DNA of 64,000 nucleotides from Mycobacterium simiae (GCF_010727605.1 NZ_AP022568.1:1426001-1490000); one strand, 5' to 3'; counted from the first letter of the stretch, positions 43,990-54,679 are shown. Numbers and translations are program-made. The notes: a model not told the origin generated them from the letters alone.

Positions 43990-45159
43990 TCAGCGCAGCA
44001 GTGCCCGCGACATCACCACGCGCTGAATCTGATTGGTGCCCTCATAGATTTGGGTGATCTTGGCGTCGCGCATCATCCGCTCGACCGGGAAGTCGATGGT
44101 GTAGCCGGCGCCCCCGAACAGCTGCACAGCGTCGGTGGTGACCTCCATCGCGACGTCGGAGGCAAAGCACTTCGATGCCGCCGAGATGAAGCCCAGATTC
44201 GATTCGCCCCGTTCGGCCCGCGCGGCGGCGCTGTAGACCATCAGCCGGGCGGCCTCCACCTTCATCGCCATGTCCGCCAGCATGAACTGCACGCCCTGGT
44301 TGTCGCTGATCGGACGGCCGAACTGCTTGCGATCCTTGGTGTAGGCGACGGCAGCGTCCACCGCGCCCTGCGCGATCCCCACCGCCTGAGCGCCGATCGT
44401 GGGACGGGTGTGGTCCAGGGTGGCCAGCGCCGTCTTGAAGCCGGTTCCGGGTTCGCCGATGATCCGGTCACCCGGGATGCGGCAGTTCTCGAAGTACAGC
44501 TCGGTAGTCGGTGAGCCTTTGATGCCCAGCTTGCGTTCCTTCGGGCCCACGGTGAAGCCCTCGTCGTCCTTGTGCACCATGAACGACGAGATGCCGTTGG
44601 CGCCTTTGTCGGGATCGGTCACCGCCATCACGGTGTACCAGGTCGACTTGCCGCCGTTGGTGATCCAGCACTTGGCGCCGTTGAGGATCCAGTCGTCGCC
44701 ATCGGCCTTGGCCCGCGTGCGCATTGCGGCCGCGTCGCTGCCGGCCTCGCGCTCGCTCAGCGCGTAGGACGCCATCGCGCTGCCATCCGCGATCGAGGGC
44801 AGCACCTGCTTCTTGAGCTCGTCGGAGCCGCGCAAAATCAAACCCATGGTGCCGAGCTTGTTCACCGCCGGGATCAGCGACGCTGAGGTGTCGACACGGG
44901 CGACCTCCTCGATGACGATGCAGGCCGCCACCGAGTCAGCGCCCTGGCCGCCGTATTCCTCGGGCACGTGCACGGCGTTGAAGCCCGACACGGTCAACGC
45001 GTCCAGCGCCTCCTGCGGAAAGCGGGAGTTCTCATCCACATCAGCGGCATGCGGGGCGATTTCCTTCTCCGCCAGCGCCCGGATTGCGGCCCGCAACTCC
45101 TGGTGCTCCTCAGGCAACTGGAACAGATCAAAATCCGGGGTTCCGGCCCATCCAGCCAT
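43990..45159 (-). CDS. fadE25: Acyl-CoA dehydrogenase FadE25
   Basis: This 389-residue flavoprotein catalyses alpha,beta-dehydrogenation of acyl-CoA. It has the two ACAD signatures (ALSEREAGSDAAAMRT; QLFGGAGYTIDFPVERMMRDAKI) and the catalytic Glu in YEGTNQIQR near the C-terminus, giving a short/branched-chain ACAD layout. Gene order (purK, purE, then this) matches Rv3274c. It lies 24 bp after purE on the same strand. The electron acceptor would be ETF; acyl chain preference is not readable from sequence by eye. Confidence 0.92.
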   Translation of the reverse strand: MAGWAGTPDFDLFQLPEEHQELRAAIRALAEKEIAPHAADVDENSRFPQEALDALTVSGFNAVHVPEEYGGQGADSVAACIVIEEVARVDTSASLIPAVNKLGTMGLILRGSDELKKQVLPSIADGSAMASYALSEREAGSDAAAMRTRAKADGDDWILNGAKCWITNGGKSTWYTVMAVTDPDKGANGISSFMVHKDDEGFTVGPKERKLGIKGSPTTELYFENCRIPGDRIIGEPGTGFKTALATLDHTRPTIGAQAVGIAQGAVDAAVAYTKDRKQFGRPISDNQGVQFMLADMAMKVEAARLMVYSAAARAERGESNLGFISAASKCFASDVAMEVTTDAVQLFGGAGYTIDFPVERMMRDAKITQIYEGTNQIQRVVMSRALLR

Positions 45160-45183
45160 GTCGAGAGCCTCCTCATTTCCTTG

Positions 45184-45699
45184 CTACTCGTGGGTAACTT
45201 TACCTCGAAGCTCCTGCAGGGCCGCATCCTTGGCTCGCACACTCTCGGCCAGCTGGTCCTGAAAGGCGACCATCCGGGCCCGCAGCGCAGGATCCGCGGA
45301 CCCGAGAATCCGCACCGCCAGCAGGCCGGCGTTGCGGGCGCCGCCGATCGAGACCGTGGCGACCGGCACACCCGCGGGCATTTGCACGATCGACAGCAAC
45401 GAGTCGAGCCCGTCCAGCCGGGCCAACGGCACCGGCACCCCGATGACCGGCAGCGGTGTCGCGGACGCCACCATGCCGGGCAGATGTGCCGCGCCCCCGG
45501 CGCCCGCGATGATCACCTCGATGCCGCGGTCGGCCGCGGCCCGCGCGTAGTCGAACATCACGTCCGGGGTGCGGTGCGCCGAGACCACCCGAACCTCAGC
45601 CGGAACGTCGAATTCAGCGAGCGCCTCGGCAGCGTCCTGCATTACCGACCAGTCGCTGTCGCTGCCCATGATCACCCCGACGCGAGGTTTGTCAGTCAT
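45184..45699 (-). CDS. purE: N5-carboxyaminoimidazole ribonucleotide mutase PurE
   Basis: A 171-residue class I PurE that converts N5-CAIR to CAIR in purine synthesis. It contains the family motifs GSDSDW near the N-terminus, SAHRTP with the catalytic His, and [10 protein letters not shown]. The ATG overlaps the purK stop as ATGA, coupling the two consecutive steps. The length is normal. Confidence 0.95.
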   Translation of the reverse strand: MTDKPRVGVIMGSDSDWSVMQDAAEALAEFDVPAEVRVVSAHRTPDVMFDYARAAADRGIEVIIAGAGGAAHLPGMVASATPLPVIGVPVPLARLDGLDSLLSIVQMPAGVPVATVSIGGARNAGLLAVRILGSADPALRARMVAFQDQLAESVRAKDAALQELRGKVTHE

Positions 45700-46946
45700 A
45701 AGCGCCGCTCCTCATGCGGGTCCCATCCGTCCATCCACTGTCCATGCGCCAACCAGTGTGCCGCCAGCTCAGCGCGTTCACGCAGCTGCGGTAGTTCCGC
45801 AGGGTCGCCGCCCAGGAAATTGATGTGCCCGACCTTGCGCCCGGGGCGCTCGGCCTTGCCGTACAGATGCACCCGCGCGTCGGGCATCCGCGCGTACAGG
45901 TGGTGCAGCCGCTCGTCCAGGGTCATCTGCGGCCGTTGCGCGGCGCCCAGCACGTTGACCATCACCGTCACCGGAGCGATCGCGTCGGTGTCGCCGAGCG
46001 GGTAATCCAGCACCGCCCGCAGATGCTGCTCGAACTGGCTGGTCCGCGACCCGTCCATGGTCCAATGCCCGGAGTTGTGCGGCCGCATCGCAAGCTCGTT
46101 GACCAGCAGGGCGCCGTCCACCGTGTCAAACAGCTCGACCGCGAACACCCCGACCACGCCGAGTTCGGCGGCCAGCCGCAGTGCCAGCTGCTGGGCGGCC
46201 ACGGCGGCGTGCTCGGGCAGATTCGACGCGGGCGCGATCACCTGGACGCAGATGCCGTCCTTTTGCACCGTCTCGACGACCGGCCATGCCGCACCCTGGC
46301 CGAACGGCGACCGCGCCACCAGCGCGGCCAGCTCGCGTCGCAGTTGCACTTTTTCCTCGAGCACCACCGGCACGCCCTGGGCCAGGTAGTCGCGGGTGAT
46401 CGCGCGGGCGTCGGCCAGATCGCGGGCCAGCCGCACGCCGCGGCCGTCGTACCCGCCACGCGCGGCCTTGACCACCAACGGGGTGTCATCCGTCGCGCCC
46501 AGGCGCCGCACGAAGGCATCGACCTCGGCGAGTTGCGAGAGGGAATCCAGGCCCACATAGCGCGGGACGGCGGCGCCCAGGGCCTCTAGCCGACGGCGCA
46601 TGACGAGCTTGTCCTGGGCATGGACCAAGGCCTGCGGCGGCGGCGCCACATTGACACCGTCGGCGACCAGCTTCTCCAGCAGCTCCGTCGGGACGTGCTC
46701 GTGATCGAACGTCAGCACGTCGGCGCCCTCCGCCACCCGACGCAGGTCGTCGAGGTCGGTATGCAAACCGATCACCACATCGGGGCTGACCTGCGCGGCG
46801 GCCTCGTCGGCTGACGTGGCCAACACGCGCAGTCGCTGTCCCAGCGCGATCGCGGCCTGGTGGGTCATCCGGGCCAGTTGGCCGCCACCGACCATGGCTA
46901 CGACGGGGGCGGCTTCCGGCGGGCGTGTATTCGGCACGGCCATCAT
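45696..46946 (-). CDS. purK: N5-carboxyaminoimidazole ribonucleotide synthase PurK
   Basis: A 416-residue ATP-grasp enzyme that makes N5-CAIR from AIR, ATP and bicarbonate. It shows VGGGQLARM at the N-terminus, [21 protein letters not shown] (ATP-grasp loop), VELFDT and [16 protein letters not shown]. The ATG at 46946 fits the family start ([14 protein letters not shown]); more upstream codons would run through the divergent promoter region. It precedes purE with a 4-bp overlap. Confidence 0.94.
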   Translation of the reverse strand: MMAVPNTRPPEAAPVVAMVGGGQLARMTHQAAIALGQRLRVLATSADEAAAQVSPDVVIGLHTDLDDLRRVAEGADVLTFDHEHVPTELLEKLVADGVNVAPPPQALVHAQDKLVMRRRLEALGAAVPRYVGLDSLSQLAEVDAFVRRLGATDDTPLVVKAARGGYDGRGVRLARDLADARAITRDYLAQGVPVVLEEKVQLRRELAALVARSPFGQGAAWPVVETVQKDGICVQVIAPASNLPEHAAVAAQQLALRLAAELGVVGVFAVELFDTVDGALLVNELAMRPHNSGHWTMDGSRTSQFEQHLRAVLDYPLGDTDAIAPVTVMVNVLGAAQRPQMTLDERLHHLYARMPDARVHLYGKAERPGRKVGHINFLGGDPAELPQLRERAELAAHWLAHGQWMDGWDPHEERRL

Positions 46947-46991
46947 GGTGTCACGACTACCCGCGGTGGCGTGTTGACCGGCCGCGACGCA

Positions 46992-47011
46992 AAAATGGTA
47001 GGTACCATTTT
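46992..47011. promoter_or_regulatory. Perfect inverted repeat between purK and the GtrA-like gene
   Basis: Nine-bp arms AAAATGGTA / TACCATTTT with a 2-bp spacer lie in the roughly 100-bp divergent gap between purK (leftward) and the GtrA-like gene (rightward). Position, symmetry and AT-richness in a GC-rich genome make it a likely operator for a dimeric regulator. The regulator is unknown. Confidence 0.6.
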
Positions 47012-47047
47012 GCGCCGTTTTCGCGTCTCTACGTAGACTCACGTGTT

Positions 47048-47725
47048 GTGTCCTTCGCCGATGCCACAATCGCGCGCTTGCCCGAGGCCTTTCAGCCCTA
47101 TGCGCAGCGCCACCACGAATTCATCAAATTTGCCATCGTCGGCGGCACCACGTTCATCATCGACTCGGCCATTTTCTACACCCTCAAGCTGACAATCCTG
47201 GAGACCAAGCCGGTGACGGCCAAGGTCATCGCGGGCATCGTCGCGGTCATCGCTTCCTATGTGCTCAACCGCGAGTGGAGCTTCCGTGACCGCGGCGGCC
47301 GCGAGCGTCACCACGAGGCGCTGCTGTTCTTCGCCTTTAGCGGCGTCGGGGTGCTGCTGAGCATGGCTCCGCTATGGATTTCCAGCTATGTCCTGCAGCT
47401 GCGCGAGCCGACGGTCTCGCTGACCGTCGAGAACATCGCCGACTTCATCTCCGCCTACATCATCGGCAATCTGCTGCAGATGGCGTTCCGCTTCTGGGCA
47501 TTTCGGCGCTGGGTCTTCCCTGACCAGTTCGCCCGCAACCCCGACAAGGCACTCGAGTCCGCGCTTACCGCCGGCGGCATCGCCGAAGTCTTCGAAGACG
47601 AGATCGAGGACGGCAACGTGACGCTACTGCGGGCCTGGCGGAACCGGGCCAGCCGACGTATGGAGCTGAGCCGGTCGGCTCAGCTGGGCGACTCCTCGGA
47701 CCCCAGGGTGTCGAAGACTTCGTGA
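47048..47725 (+). CDS. GtrA-like membrane protein
   Basis: A 225-residue protein with four hydrophobic helices and the GtrA pattern (HEFIKFAIVGGTTFIIDSAIFY; VLNREWSFRDR; FRFWAFRRWVF). GtrA proteins are implicated in moving polyprenyl-linked sugars across the membrane for cell-envelope glycosylation. By context it equals Rv3277. GTG at 47048 is chosen as the first start beyond the inverted repeat. The 3' end overlaps the convergent PH-domain gene by 46 bp. Confidence 0.85.
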   Translation: MSFADATIARLPEAFQPYAQRHHEFIKFAIVGGTTFIIDSAIFYTLKLTILETKPVTAKVIAGIVAVIASYVLNREWSFRDRGGRERHHEALLFFAFSGVGVLLSMAPLWISSYVLQLREPTVSLTVENIADFISAYIIGNLLQMAFRFWAFRRWVFPDQFARNPDKALESALTAGGIAEVFEDEIEDGNVTLLRAWRNRASRRMELSRSAQLGDSSDPRVSKTS

Positions 47726-48198
47726 TACAGCAGCGCGTGCACCTCGCGCAGCCGTGGAATGTTATAGAACTCCAACGGATCTTGTGACGCCGACTCGATA
47801 ATCAGCGTCCCGGTGCGAAACATCCGCTCCCAAATCTTGTCCCGGAATTCCACGCTATTAATCCGAGCCAGCGGGATATCAATCCCGCTGCGGGTCAGCA
47901 ATCCGTGGCGATACATCACCCGGCGGTTGGTGACGACGAAATGAGTCGTGAGCCAACTCAAGAACGGCCATAGCGTCAGCCAACCGACGGCCAACAACCA
48001 GATCCCCCAGATCACGCCGTGGACGATGTTCTTGGCCGTTTGTTCCCAATGCGTCGAGTTGACGTAACCGGACCCGAACGCTGCCAGCCCCGTCGCCAGC
48101 AGGAAGACCACGACCGGCCAGATCAGCCGCTTCCAGTGCGGGTGCCGATGGATGACGACCTGTTCACCGGCGGCCAGGGCGTTGTCGGGATAACTCAT
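47680..48198 (-). CDS. Membrane protein with bacterial PH domain
   Basis: A 172-residue protein with two transmembrane helices (about 26-45 and 60-82) and a C-terminal bPH_2 domain (TTHFVVTNRRVMYRHGLLTRSG, IPLARINSVEF, GTLIIESASQDPLEF). It corresponds by context to Rv3278c. The function is unknown; bPH domains often sit in envelope stress or membrane-organising proteins. It is 9 bp from birA on the same strand. Confidence 0.88.
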   Translation of the reverse strand: MSYPDNALAAGEQVVIHRHPHWKRLIWPVVVFLLATGLAAFGSGYVNSTHWEQTAKNIVHGVIWGIWLLAVGWLTLWPFLSWLTTHFVVTNRRVMYRHGLLTRSGIDIPLARINSVEFRDKIWERMFRTGTLIIESASQDPLEFYNIPRLREVHALLYHEVFDTLGSEESPS

Positions 48199-48207
48199 GG
48201 GGTGACA

Positions 48208-49035
48208 TTAGCCCCGCAAATGCACGACGTCACCGGCGGAAACGACGACGGTCTCGCCCTTGCTCTCCAAGCACAGCCGGCCGTGGTCGTCGATCGCGCT
48301 GGCGATCCCGACGATCTCCTTGCCACCGGGCAGCGCAGCGCGCACCTTCGTTCCGAGGGTCAGGCTGCGCGCGCGGTAGTCGGCCGCCAACTGCCAATCG
48401 GCCCCGCGCGCGGCCTGCCACGCCACGATCCGGCCGCCGAGCTCGCGCAGCACCGACCCCACCAGCCGTTCCCGGTCGGGGGCGCGAACGCCGAGGTCGA
48501 ACAGTGAGGTCGCGCCCGGCCCGTCGACCTCGTCAGGTGACTGAGTTACGTTGAGCCCCAAGCCAATTACCACGACCGGGCGTGCTACCTCGGCCAGAAT
48601 TCCGGCCAGCTTCCCGGCGCGTTCGCCCCCGCCGGCCAGCACATCGTTGGGCCATTTCAGTCCCAGCGACACCCCGACTTCCTGCAGCAGCGGGGTCACC
48701 GCGTCGACCACCGCCACGCCGGTGGCCAAGGGCAGCCAGCCCCAGCCGGTCACCGGGACGTCGACGACACTGACCGCGACCGACATGGTGATCTGTGCCC
48801 GCGGCGAAGCCGACCAGCCGCGGCCGTGCCGGCCGCGGCCCGCCGTCTGGTGCTCGGCGATGAGGACCGCTCCCGCGATGTCGGTGCCGCTGGCCGCGCG
48901 GGCCAGCAAATCGGCGTTGGTGGAGCCGGTCTGCTCGACGACATCGAGCCGCCGCCACCCCAATCCGGTCCCGATCAACTCGGCGCGCAAGGCGGCGGCG
49001 TTCAACGGAATGCGGAATTGATCGCGGTCGGTCAC
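48208..49035 (-). CDS. birA: Biotin protein ligase BirA
   Basis: A 275-residue biotin-[acetyl-CoA carboxylase] ligase. It has the biotinyl-AMP loop GRGRHGRGW, TGSTNADLL, KWPNDVLAGGGERAGKLAGIL and the C-terminal SH3-like barrel. There is no N-terminal HTH, so it is a ligase without repressor function. Its client AccA3 is encoded about 6 kb away. GTG start at 49035. Confidence 0.94.
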   Translation of the reverse strand: MTDRDQFRIPLNAAALRAELIGTGLGWRRLDVVEQTGSTNADLLARAASGTDIAGAVLIAEHQTAGRGRHGRGWSASPRAQITMSVAVSVVDVPVTGWGWLPLATGVAVVDAVTPLLQEVGVSLGLKWPNDVLAGGGERAGKLAGILAEVARPVVVIGLGLNVTQSPDEVDGPGATSLFDLGVRAPDRERLVGSVLRELGGRIVAWQAARGADWQLAADYRARSLTLGTKVRAALPGGKEIVGIASAIDDHGRLCLESKGETVVVSAGDVVHLRG

Positions 49036-49062
49036 CGGGCCCAGCCTAGAACGCCGGTAGCA

Positions 49063-50652
49063 TCATCCGTGACGGTCGCACATGTCCAGCACAGCCAGGT
49101 GGCTGAACAACATGCTGGTCCCGATCGGGTTGCCGCCCCCGGGGTAAGCGGTCCCACTGGGCGCGGCCATCGTGTTGCCCGCCGCATACAGGCCGGCAAT
49201 GGGGTGCCCCGAGCTGTCCAGGACCCGCGCCGCGGTGTCGGTCCGCAGGCCGCCCTTGGTACCCAGATCGGAGAGGCCGAACGCGGCGGCGTGATACGGC
49301 GGGCGGTCGAGGGGGACCAGGGGCGAGGCGCCGCCGGAGAACGCGCGGTCGAAGGCCTCGTCGCCCCTGCCGAAGTCGTCGTCGACGCCGGCGGCCGCGA
49401 ACTCGTTGAACCGGGCCACCGTTGCCGCCAGCTGCCCGGCCCCGACGCCGATCTTGGCGGCCAGTTCCGCCAGCGTGTCCGCGGAGTGCCACAGGCCGGC
49501 CGCCACATACTTCTCGGTTTCGACGATGCTGACGTTGGGCGCCTTGACCGGCGGCACCTCGCCCTCTTTGTCGTCGTAAATCAACCAGTACGGCAACGTG
49601 AGTGAGCCGCCCTGCAGTTGCCTGATGATCTCCCGGCCGGCCCGGTCGTAGGCCTGCGACTCGTTGACGAACCGGTTGCCGTCCTGGTTGACGAAAATGC
49701 CGCCGGTGAACCACAGCGCAAACGCCGAGCGACCGTCGGGATGCGTCATGCCCGGTGACCACCAGGCCTGATCCAGCAGATCGGTGTCGGCACCCACGGC
49801 GATGCCGGCCTGCAGTGCCAGGCCGCGACTGCCCGGCCCGCCCATGGTGTCTCGCGCGTCGCCGGGCACCCCATAGCGGCGGCGCAGGTCGTCGTTGGCT
49901 TCGAAGCCGCCGGCCGCCAGCAGCACGCCCCGACGGGTACGGATGGCCCGACGTTTCCCCTCGGCCTCCACAATCGCGCCGGTGACCCGCCTTTCCGGCT
50001 CATCCGACAGCACCAGCTCGACCAGGGCGGTGTCTCGCTGCAGCGACGCGTTCGGGTACTGGCCGACGGCCTTGAGGAATCGAGCGATCAGGGCGCGGCC
50101 ACCGAGAAAGTAGTCCGCGGGCGTCGGCGCGCCGAGTCGATCGGTGTCCAACGGTCCCCGGATTTGGTCACGCAATTCCGGCGCGGCCGCCACCGCCAGC
50201 GGCTTGGCGGCGATGTGGCGCTGACCGTCCAGACGCGCCTTGGGCGCCTTCCCGTAGTAGTCGGGCCAGGGCAGCGGCACGAATTTCAGCCGCGAGTCCT
50301 GCTCGAGGTATTCGATCAGTGCCGCGCCGCGCCGGACATAGGTTTCCTGCAGGTCGCGGGGCGTGCGATCACCGACCACGGCGTGGTAGTAGGTCAGCGC
50401 GTCCTCGATGGTGTCCTCGACACCGCCCCAGTTACCGGCCCGGACCAACACCGGGTTGCACGGAAACCACACTCCACCGCCGCCCGAATACGCGGTGGTT
50501 CCACCAAACTTGTTTGTGGCCTCGACCAGCAGCACGTCCAGACCCTCACGCGCCGCGGTGTAAGCCCCGGTAACCCCGCCGCCGCCCGAGCCCGCCACGA
50601 GGACGTCACACTCGTGCGCCCAGTCGGCAATTCCCACCGGGCGGGCGTCCAT
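49063..50652 (-). CDS. FAD-dependent 3-ketosteroid dehydrogenase-like oxidoreductase
   Basis: A 529-residue flavoprotein of the succinate dehydrogenase/3-ketosteroid-delta1-dehydrogenase group: Rossmann motif [54 protein letters not shown] and a C-terminal FAD loop [25 protein letters not shown]. Likely a steroid or related ring dehydrogenase; the true substrate is unknown. It lies between birA and accD5, where I recall no gene in M. tuberculosis. It is transcribed away from accD5 with only 35 bp between the starts. Confidence 0.88.
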   Translation of the reverse strand: MDARPVGIADWAHECDVLVAGSGGGGVTGAYTAAREGLDVLLVEATNKFGGTTAYSGGGGVWFPCNPVLVRAGNWGGVEDTIEDALTYYHAVVGDRTPRDLQETYVRRGAALIEYLEQDSRLKFVPLPWPDYYGKAPKARLDGQRHIAAKPLAVAAAPELRDQIRGPLDTDRLGAPTPADYFLGGRALIARFLKAVGQYPNASLQRDTALVELVLSDEPERRVTGAIVEAEGKRRAIRTRRGVLLAAGGFEANDDLRRRYGVPGDARDTMGGPGSRGLALQAGIAVGADTDLLDQAWWSPGMTHPDGRSAFALWFTGGIFVNQDGNRFVNESQAYDRAGREIIRQLQGGSLTLPYWLIYDDKEGEVPPVKAPNVSIVETEKYVAAGLWHSADTLAELAAKIGVGAGQLAATVARFNEFAAAGVDDDFGRGDEAFDRAFSGGASPLVPLDRPPYHAAAFGLSDLGTKGGLRTDTAARVLDSSGHPIAGLYAAGNTMAAPSGTAYPGGGNPIGTSMLFSHLAVLDMCDRHG

Positions 50653-50687
50653 CAGCGGAGACTACCGCGCCGCTAAGCTCGACTCCC

Positions 50688-52337
50688 ATGACAAGCGTTA
50701 CCGACTCCTCGGCTCATACCGCGGAGCCCGCAGCTGAGCACACCATCGACATCCACACCACCGCAGGCAAGCTGGCCGAGTTGCACCGGCGCCGCGAAGA
50801 GTCGCTGCACCCGGTCGGCGAGGAGGCCGTCGAGAAGGTGCACGCCAAGGGGAAGCTGACCGCTCGCGAGCGCATCCTCGCCCTGCTCGATGAGGACTCG
50901 TTCGTCGAGCTCGACGCGCTGGCCAGGCACCGCAGTAAAAACTTCGGCCTGGAAAACAACCGCCCCCTCGGCGACGGCGTGATCACCGGCTACGGCACCA
51001 TCGACGGACGCGACGTCTGCATCTTCAGCCAGGACGCCACGGTGTTCGGCGGCAGCCTTGGCGAGGTCTACGGCGAGAAGATTGTCAAAGTCCAGGACCT
51101 GGCCATCAAGACCGGCCGCCCGCTGATCGGCATCAACGACGGCGCCGGCGCGCGCATCCAGGAGGGTGTGGTCTCGCTCGGCCTGTACAGCCGCATCTTC
51201 CGCAACAACATCCTGGCCTCCGGCGTCATCCCGCAGATCTCGCTGATCATGGGGGCCGCGGCCGGCGGGCACGTCTACTCGCCCGCCCTGACCGACTTCG
51301 TCGTCATGGTCGACCAGACCAGCCAGATGTTCATCACCGGACCCGACGTCATCAAGACGGTCACCGGCGAGGACGTCACCATGGAGGAACTCGGCGGCGC
51401 GCACACCCACATGGCCAAGTCGGGCACGCTGCACTATGTCGCCTCCGGTGAGCAGGACGCGTTCGAGTGGGTCCGCGATCTGCTCAGCTACCTGCCGCCC
51501 AACAACTTCACCGACCCGCCGCGCTACGCCGTTCCGATTCCGGAGGGTCCGATCGAGGACAACCTCACCGAGGAGGACCTCGAGCTGGACACGCTGATCC
51601 CGGACTCGCCGAACCAGCCCTACGACATGCACGAGGTGATCACCCGGATCCTCGACGACGACGAGTTCCTGGAAATCCAGGGCGGTTACGCGCAGAACAT
51701 CGTCGTCGGATTCGGGCGCATCGACGGCCGCCCAGTGGGCATCGTGGCCAACCAGCCCACCCAGTTCGCCGGCTGCCTGGACATCAATGCCTCGGAGAAG
51801 GCCGCCCGGTTCGTGCGCACCTGCGACTGCTTCAACATTCCGATCATCATGCTGGTCGACGTCCCGGGCTTCCTGCCGGGCACCGGCCAGGAGTACAACG
51901 GCATCATCCGACGCGGGGCGAAGTTGCTGTACGCATACGGCGAGGCCACCGTCCCCAAGATCACGGTTATCACTCGCAAGGCCTACGGCGGCGCCTACTG
52001 CGTGATGGGTTCCAAGGACATGGGCTGCGACGTCAACCTGGCCTGGCCGACCGCGCAGATCGCGGTGATGGGCGCCTCCGGCGCCGTCGGCTTCGTCTAT
52101 CGCCAACAGCTCAAGCAGGCCGCAGCCGAAGGTAAGGACGTCGACGCGCTGCGGTTGCAGTTGCAGCAGGAGTACGAGGACACGCTGGTGAATCCCTACG
52201 TCGCCGCCGAGCGCGGATACGTGGACTCCGTCATCCCGCCCTCGCACACGCGCGGCTACATCGCCACGGCGCTGCGGCTGATGGAACGCAAGATCTCCCA
52301 CCTGCCACCGAAGAAGCACGGGAACATTCCGCTATGA
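50688..52337 (+). CDS. accD5: Acyl-CoA carboxylase beta (carboxyltransferase) subunit AccD5
   Basis: A 549-residue propionyl-CoA carboxylase-type carboxyltransferase supplying methylmalonyl-CoA for multimethyl-branched lipids. The N-terminal half has [18 protein letters not shown] and the oxyanion-forming [11 protein letters not shown] and GAGARIQEG; the C-terminal half has [12 protein letters not shown] and [12 protein letters not shown]. It works with AccA3 and AccE5, both encoded downstream. The stop overlaps accE5 by 4 bp. Confidence 0.95.
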   Translation: MTSVTDSSAHTAEPAAEHTIDIHTTAGKLAELHRRREESLHPVGEEAVEKVHAKGKLTARERILALLDEDSFVELDALARHRSKNFGLENNRPLGDGVITGYGTIDGRDVCIFSQDATVFGGSLGEVYGEKIVKVQDLAIKTGRPLIGINDGAGARIQEGVVSLGLYSRIFRNNILASGVIPQISLIMGAAAGGHVYSPALTDFVVMVDQTSQMFITGPDVIKTVTGEDVTMEELGGAHTHMAKSGTLHYVASGEQDAFEWVRDLLSYLPPNNFTDPPRYAVPIPEGPIEDNLTEEDLELDTLIPDSPNQPYDMHEVITRILDDDEFLEIQGGYAQNIVVGFGRIDGRPVGIVANQPTQFAGCLDINASEKAARFVRTCDCFNIPIIMLVDVPGFLPGTGQEYNGIIRRGAKLLYAYGEATVPKITVITRKAYGGAYCVMGSKDMGCDVNLAWPTAQIAVMGASGAVGFVYRQQLKQAAAEGKDVDALRLQLQQEYEDTLVNPYVAAERGYVDSVIPPSHTRGYIATALRLMERKISHLPPKKHGNIPL

Positions 52338-52597
52338 GCCAGACCAACGGTTCGGCCCCGGCGAACGACGAGCCCGCCGCCGGCCAACCGCACGAGCCGC
52401 ACATTCAGATCCTGCGGGGCGATCCCACCGACGCGGAGCTGGCCGCGCTGATGACGGTGTTGGGCAGCGTCGGGGGCACGCCCGCGCAGCCGCCGTCCGA
52501 GAGCACCCGCTGGGGGCTTCCGGTCGACAGGCTGCGCTACGCAATCAGCAATTATCAGCGAATCACCCTGCAGGAACGCGTACACATGCGGCGATGA
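52334..52597 (+). CDS. accE5: Acyl-CoA carboxylase epsilon subunit AccE5
   Basis: An 87-residue epsilon subunit with a disordered N-terminus and the conserved core [17 protein letters not shown] followed by WG.P..RLR. AccE5 bridges AccA3 and AccD5 and raises activity. It is shorter than the M. tuberculosis protein I recall (about 177 residues), the difference lying in the disordered N-terminal part. It overlaps accD5 and maf by 4 bp each. Confidence 0.9.
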   Translation: MSQTNGSAPANDEPAAGQPHEPHIQILRGDPTDAELAALMTVLGSVGGTPAQPPSESTRWGLPVDRLRYAISNYQRITLQERVHMRR

Positions 52598-53238
52598 CCC
52601 GCGTCGTGCTCGGGTCGGCCTCCACCGGCCGTCGGAAAGTCTTGCGCCAGGCCGGGATTGAGCCACTTGTCGTCGTCTCCGGCGTCGACGAAGAACGCCT
52701 CATCGCCGACCTTTCGCCAAAATCGGGCCCCGGCGAGGTGGTGTGCGCGCTAGCCCGGGCCAAGGCCGAACAAGTCGCCGCCGAACTCGATCGCGGCGTC
52801 GCAGCGGATTGTGTTGTCATCGGCTGTGATTCGATGCTCTACCTCGACGGCCAGCTCTGCGGCAAACCGGAATCAACCGCCGCGGCGCGCGACCTGTGGG
52901 AGTCGATGGCCGGGCGGTCCGGAGAACTGTATACCGGGCATTGCGTAATTCGGTTGCAGGACAACGCGATTACCGACTCAGCAGTGCAAAATTCAGTCAC
53001 CACAGTGCATTTCGGGATGCCGCTACGCGAAGACCTGGAGGCCTACCTGGCCGACGGCGAGTCGTTGCGAGTCGCCGGCGGGTTCACCCTGGACGGCCTG
53101 GGCGGATGGTTCATCGACGGCGTCGAGGGCGACCCGTCGGCCGTGATCGGACTCGGACTGCCCCTGACCCGCGCACTGCTGCGCCGCGTGGGCCTGTCGA
53201 TCGCGGCCCTGTGGGCCGACAACCGCCCGGCCCGCTAA
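52594..53238 (+). CDS. maf: Maf-family nucleotide pyrophosphatase
   Basis: A 214-residue Maf/YhdE-type NTP pyrophosphatase expected to clear non-canonical nucleotides such as dTTP/UTP analogues. The [13 protein letters not shown] start and the acidic ...[10 protein letters not shown] and GKP segments fit. The [24 protein letters not shown] C-terminal motif is clear. The ATG overlaps the accE5 stop. Confidence 0.92.
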   Translation: MTRVVLGSASTGRRKVLRQAGIEPLVVVSGVDEERLIADLSPKSGPGEVVCALARAKAEQVAAELDRGVAADCVVIGCDSMLYLDGQLCGKPESTAAARDLWESMAGRSGELYTGHCVIRLQDNAITDSAVQNSVTTVHFGMPLREDLEAYLADGESLRVAGGFTLDGLGGWFIDGVEGDPSAVIGLGLPLTRALLRRVGLSIAALWADNRPAR

Positions 53239-53284
53239 ACCCGGCCAGGGCTGCGCCCGCAAGCCTGACGGTAGGCTTTGACCC

Positions 53285-54175
53285 GTGCCGCTTCCCCCCG
53301 ACCCCAGCGCAACCCTGACGCAGTATGCCCACCCCGAACGGCTTGTCACCGCCGACTGGCTCTCCGGCCACATGGGCTCACCCGGCCTGGCCATCGTCGA
53401 ATCCGACGAAGACGTCCTGCTCTACGACGTCGGCCACATCCCCGGCGCTGTCAAGATCGACTGGCATACCGACCTCAACGATCCGCGGGTCCGTGACTAC
53501 ATCACCGGGGAGCAATTCGCCGAACTGATGGACCGCAAAGGCATCTCGCGCGACGACACCGTGGTGATCTACGGCGACAAGAGCAACTGGTGGGCGGCCT
53601 ACGCGCTGTGGGTCTTCACGTTGTTCGGCCACCCCGACGTGCGGCTGCTCAACGGAGGGCGCGACCTCTGGCTGTCGGAGCGGCGCGACACCAGCCTGGA
53701 GGTGCCGACGAAAACTTCCACCGGCTACCCCGTCGTCGTACGCAACGACGCACCCATCCGCGCCTTCAAGGACGACGTGCTAGGCATCCTGGGCAGCGAG
53801 CCGCTGATCGACGTCCGCTCCCCCGACGAGTACACCGGCAAGCGCACACACATGCCCGACTACCCCGAAGAGGGAGCGCTGCGCGCCGGCCACATCCCCA
53901 CCGCCCAATCGATCCCGTGGGGCAAAGCGGTCGACGAGAGCGGACGGTTTCGCAGTCGCGAGGAGCTCGAGGAAATCTACGGCTTCCTCCAATCGGACGA
54001 CAACCCGGTGGTCTACTGCCGCATCGGCGAACGTTCCAGCCACACCTGGTTCGTCCTCACCTACTTGCTGGGCAAAGCCGGCGTCCGCAACTACGACGGA
54101 TCCTGGACCGAGTGGGGCAACACAGTGCGGGTGCCCATCGTCGCGGGCGAGAGCCCGGGAGCCGTCCCGGTCTGA
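53285..54175 (+). CDS. sseA: Thiosulfate sulfurtransferase SseA
   Basis: A 296-residue tandem-rhodanese protein that transfers sulfur from thiosulfate to acceptors. The active-site Cys is in [14 protein letters not shown] of the second domain; the first domain ([28 protein letters not shown]) has no such Cys. The GTG at 53285 follows maf by 46 bp. The SufE-like gene follows with a 1-bp overlap, consistent with a sulfur-transfer pair. Confidence 0.93.
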   Translation: MPLPPDPSATLTQYAHPERLVTADWLSGHMGSPGLAIVESDEDVLLYDVGHIPGAVKIDWHTDLNDPRVRDYITGEQFAELMDRKGISRDDTVVIYGDKSNWWAAYALWVFTLFGHPDVRLLNGGRDLWLSERRDTSLEVPTKTSTGYPVVVRNDAPIRAFKDDVLGILGSEPLIDVRSPDEYTGKRTHMPDYPEEGALRAGHIPTAQSIPWGKAVDESGRFRSREELEEIYGFLQSDDNPVVYCRIGERSSHTWFVLTYLLGKAGVRNYDGSWTEWGNTVRVPIVAGESPGAVPV

Positions 54176-54597
54176 TGAGCCTGCCCGCGCCGCTGGCCGA
54201 GGTGGTGTCGGACTTCGCCGAAGTTCAGGGCCAGGACAAGCTGAAGCTGCTGCTGGAGTTCGCCGACGAGCTGCCGGAGCTGCCCGACGACCTGGCCGAA
54301 GCGGCGATGGAGCCCGTCCCCGAATGCCAGTCACCACTGTTCCTGCACGTCGACGCGGCCGACCCGAATCGGGTGCGGTTGTACTTCAGCGCTCCCGCCG
54401 AGGCGCCCACCACCCGCGGATTCGCGTCGATCCTGGCCGCCGGCCTCGACGAACAACCCGCCGCCGACATCCTGGCCGTGCCCGAGGACTTCTACACCGA
54501 GTTGGGGCTGGCCGCGTTGATCAGCCCGCTGCGGCTGCGTGGCATGTCGGCGATGCTGGCCCGCATCAAACGGCACCTGCGAGCTACCACGGAGTAA
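54175..54597 (+). CDS. SufE-like sulfur acceptor protein
   Basis: A 140-residue SufE-fold protein. The acceptor Cys lies in [13 protein letters not shown], as in SufE, followed by the strand-helix pattern [11 protein letters not shown] and the C-terminal [14 protein letters not shown]. It probably takes persulfide sulfur from SseA or a cysteine desulfurase. The ATG overlaps the sseA stop as TGATG. It corresponds to Rv3284 by context. Confidence 0.92.
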   Translation: MSLPAPLAEVVSDFAEVQGQDKLKLLLEFADELPELPDDLAEAAMEPVPECQSPLFLHVDAADPNRVRLYFSAPAEAPTTRGFASILAAGLDEQPAADILAVPEDFYTELGLAALISPLRLRGMSAMLARIKRHLRATTE

Positions 54598-54664
54598 TGC
54601 CCAAAACCCGGCACCGCCTCATCGGCCCGGCGGCGCGGCGCTTAGACTTCCCCGAAAATCGTTG

Positions 54665-54679
54665 TAAGAAATTCTCTTA
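54665..54679. promoter_or_regulatory. Inverted repeat in the accA3 leader
   Basis: TAAGA-AATTC-TCTTA, a 5-bp inverted repeat with a 5-bp spacer, lies about 50 bp before the accA3 start in an AT-rich stretch. It could be a regulator site or promoter-associated element. The ribosome-binding site AGGAGG is at 54720-54725. Confidence 0.4.

Noticed and set aside
50673..52319. A 548-residue open frame antisense to accD5
   Set aside because: It is a codon-bias shadow of a well-supported gene; composition is unnatural and no motifs appear.
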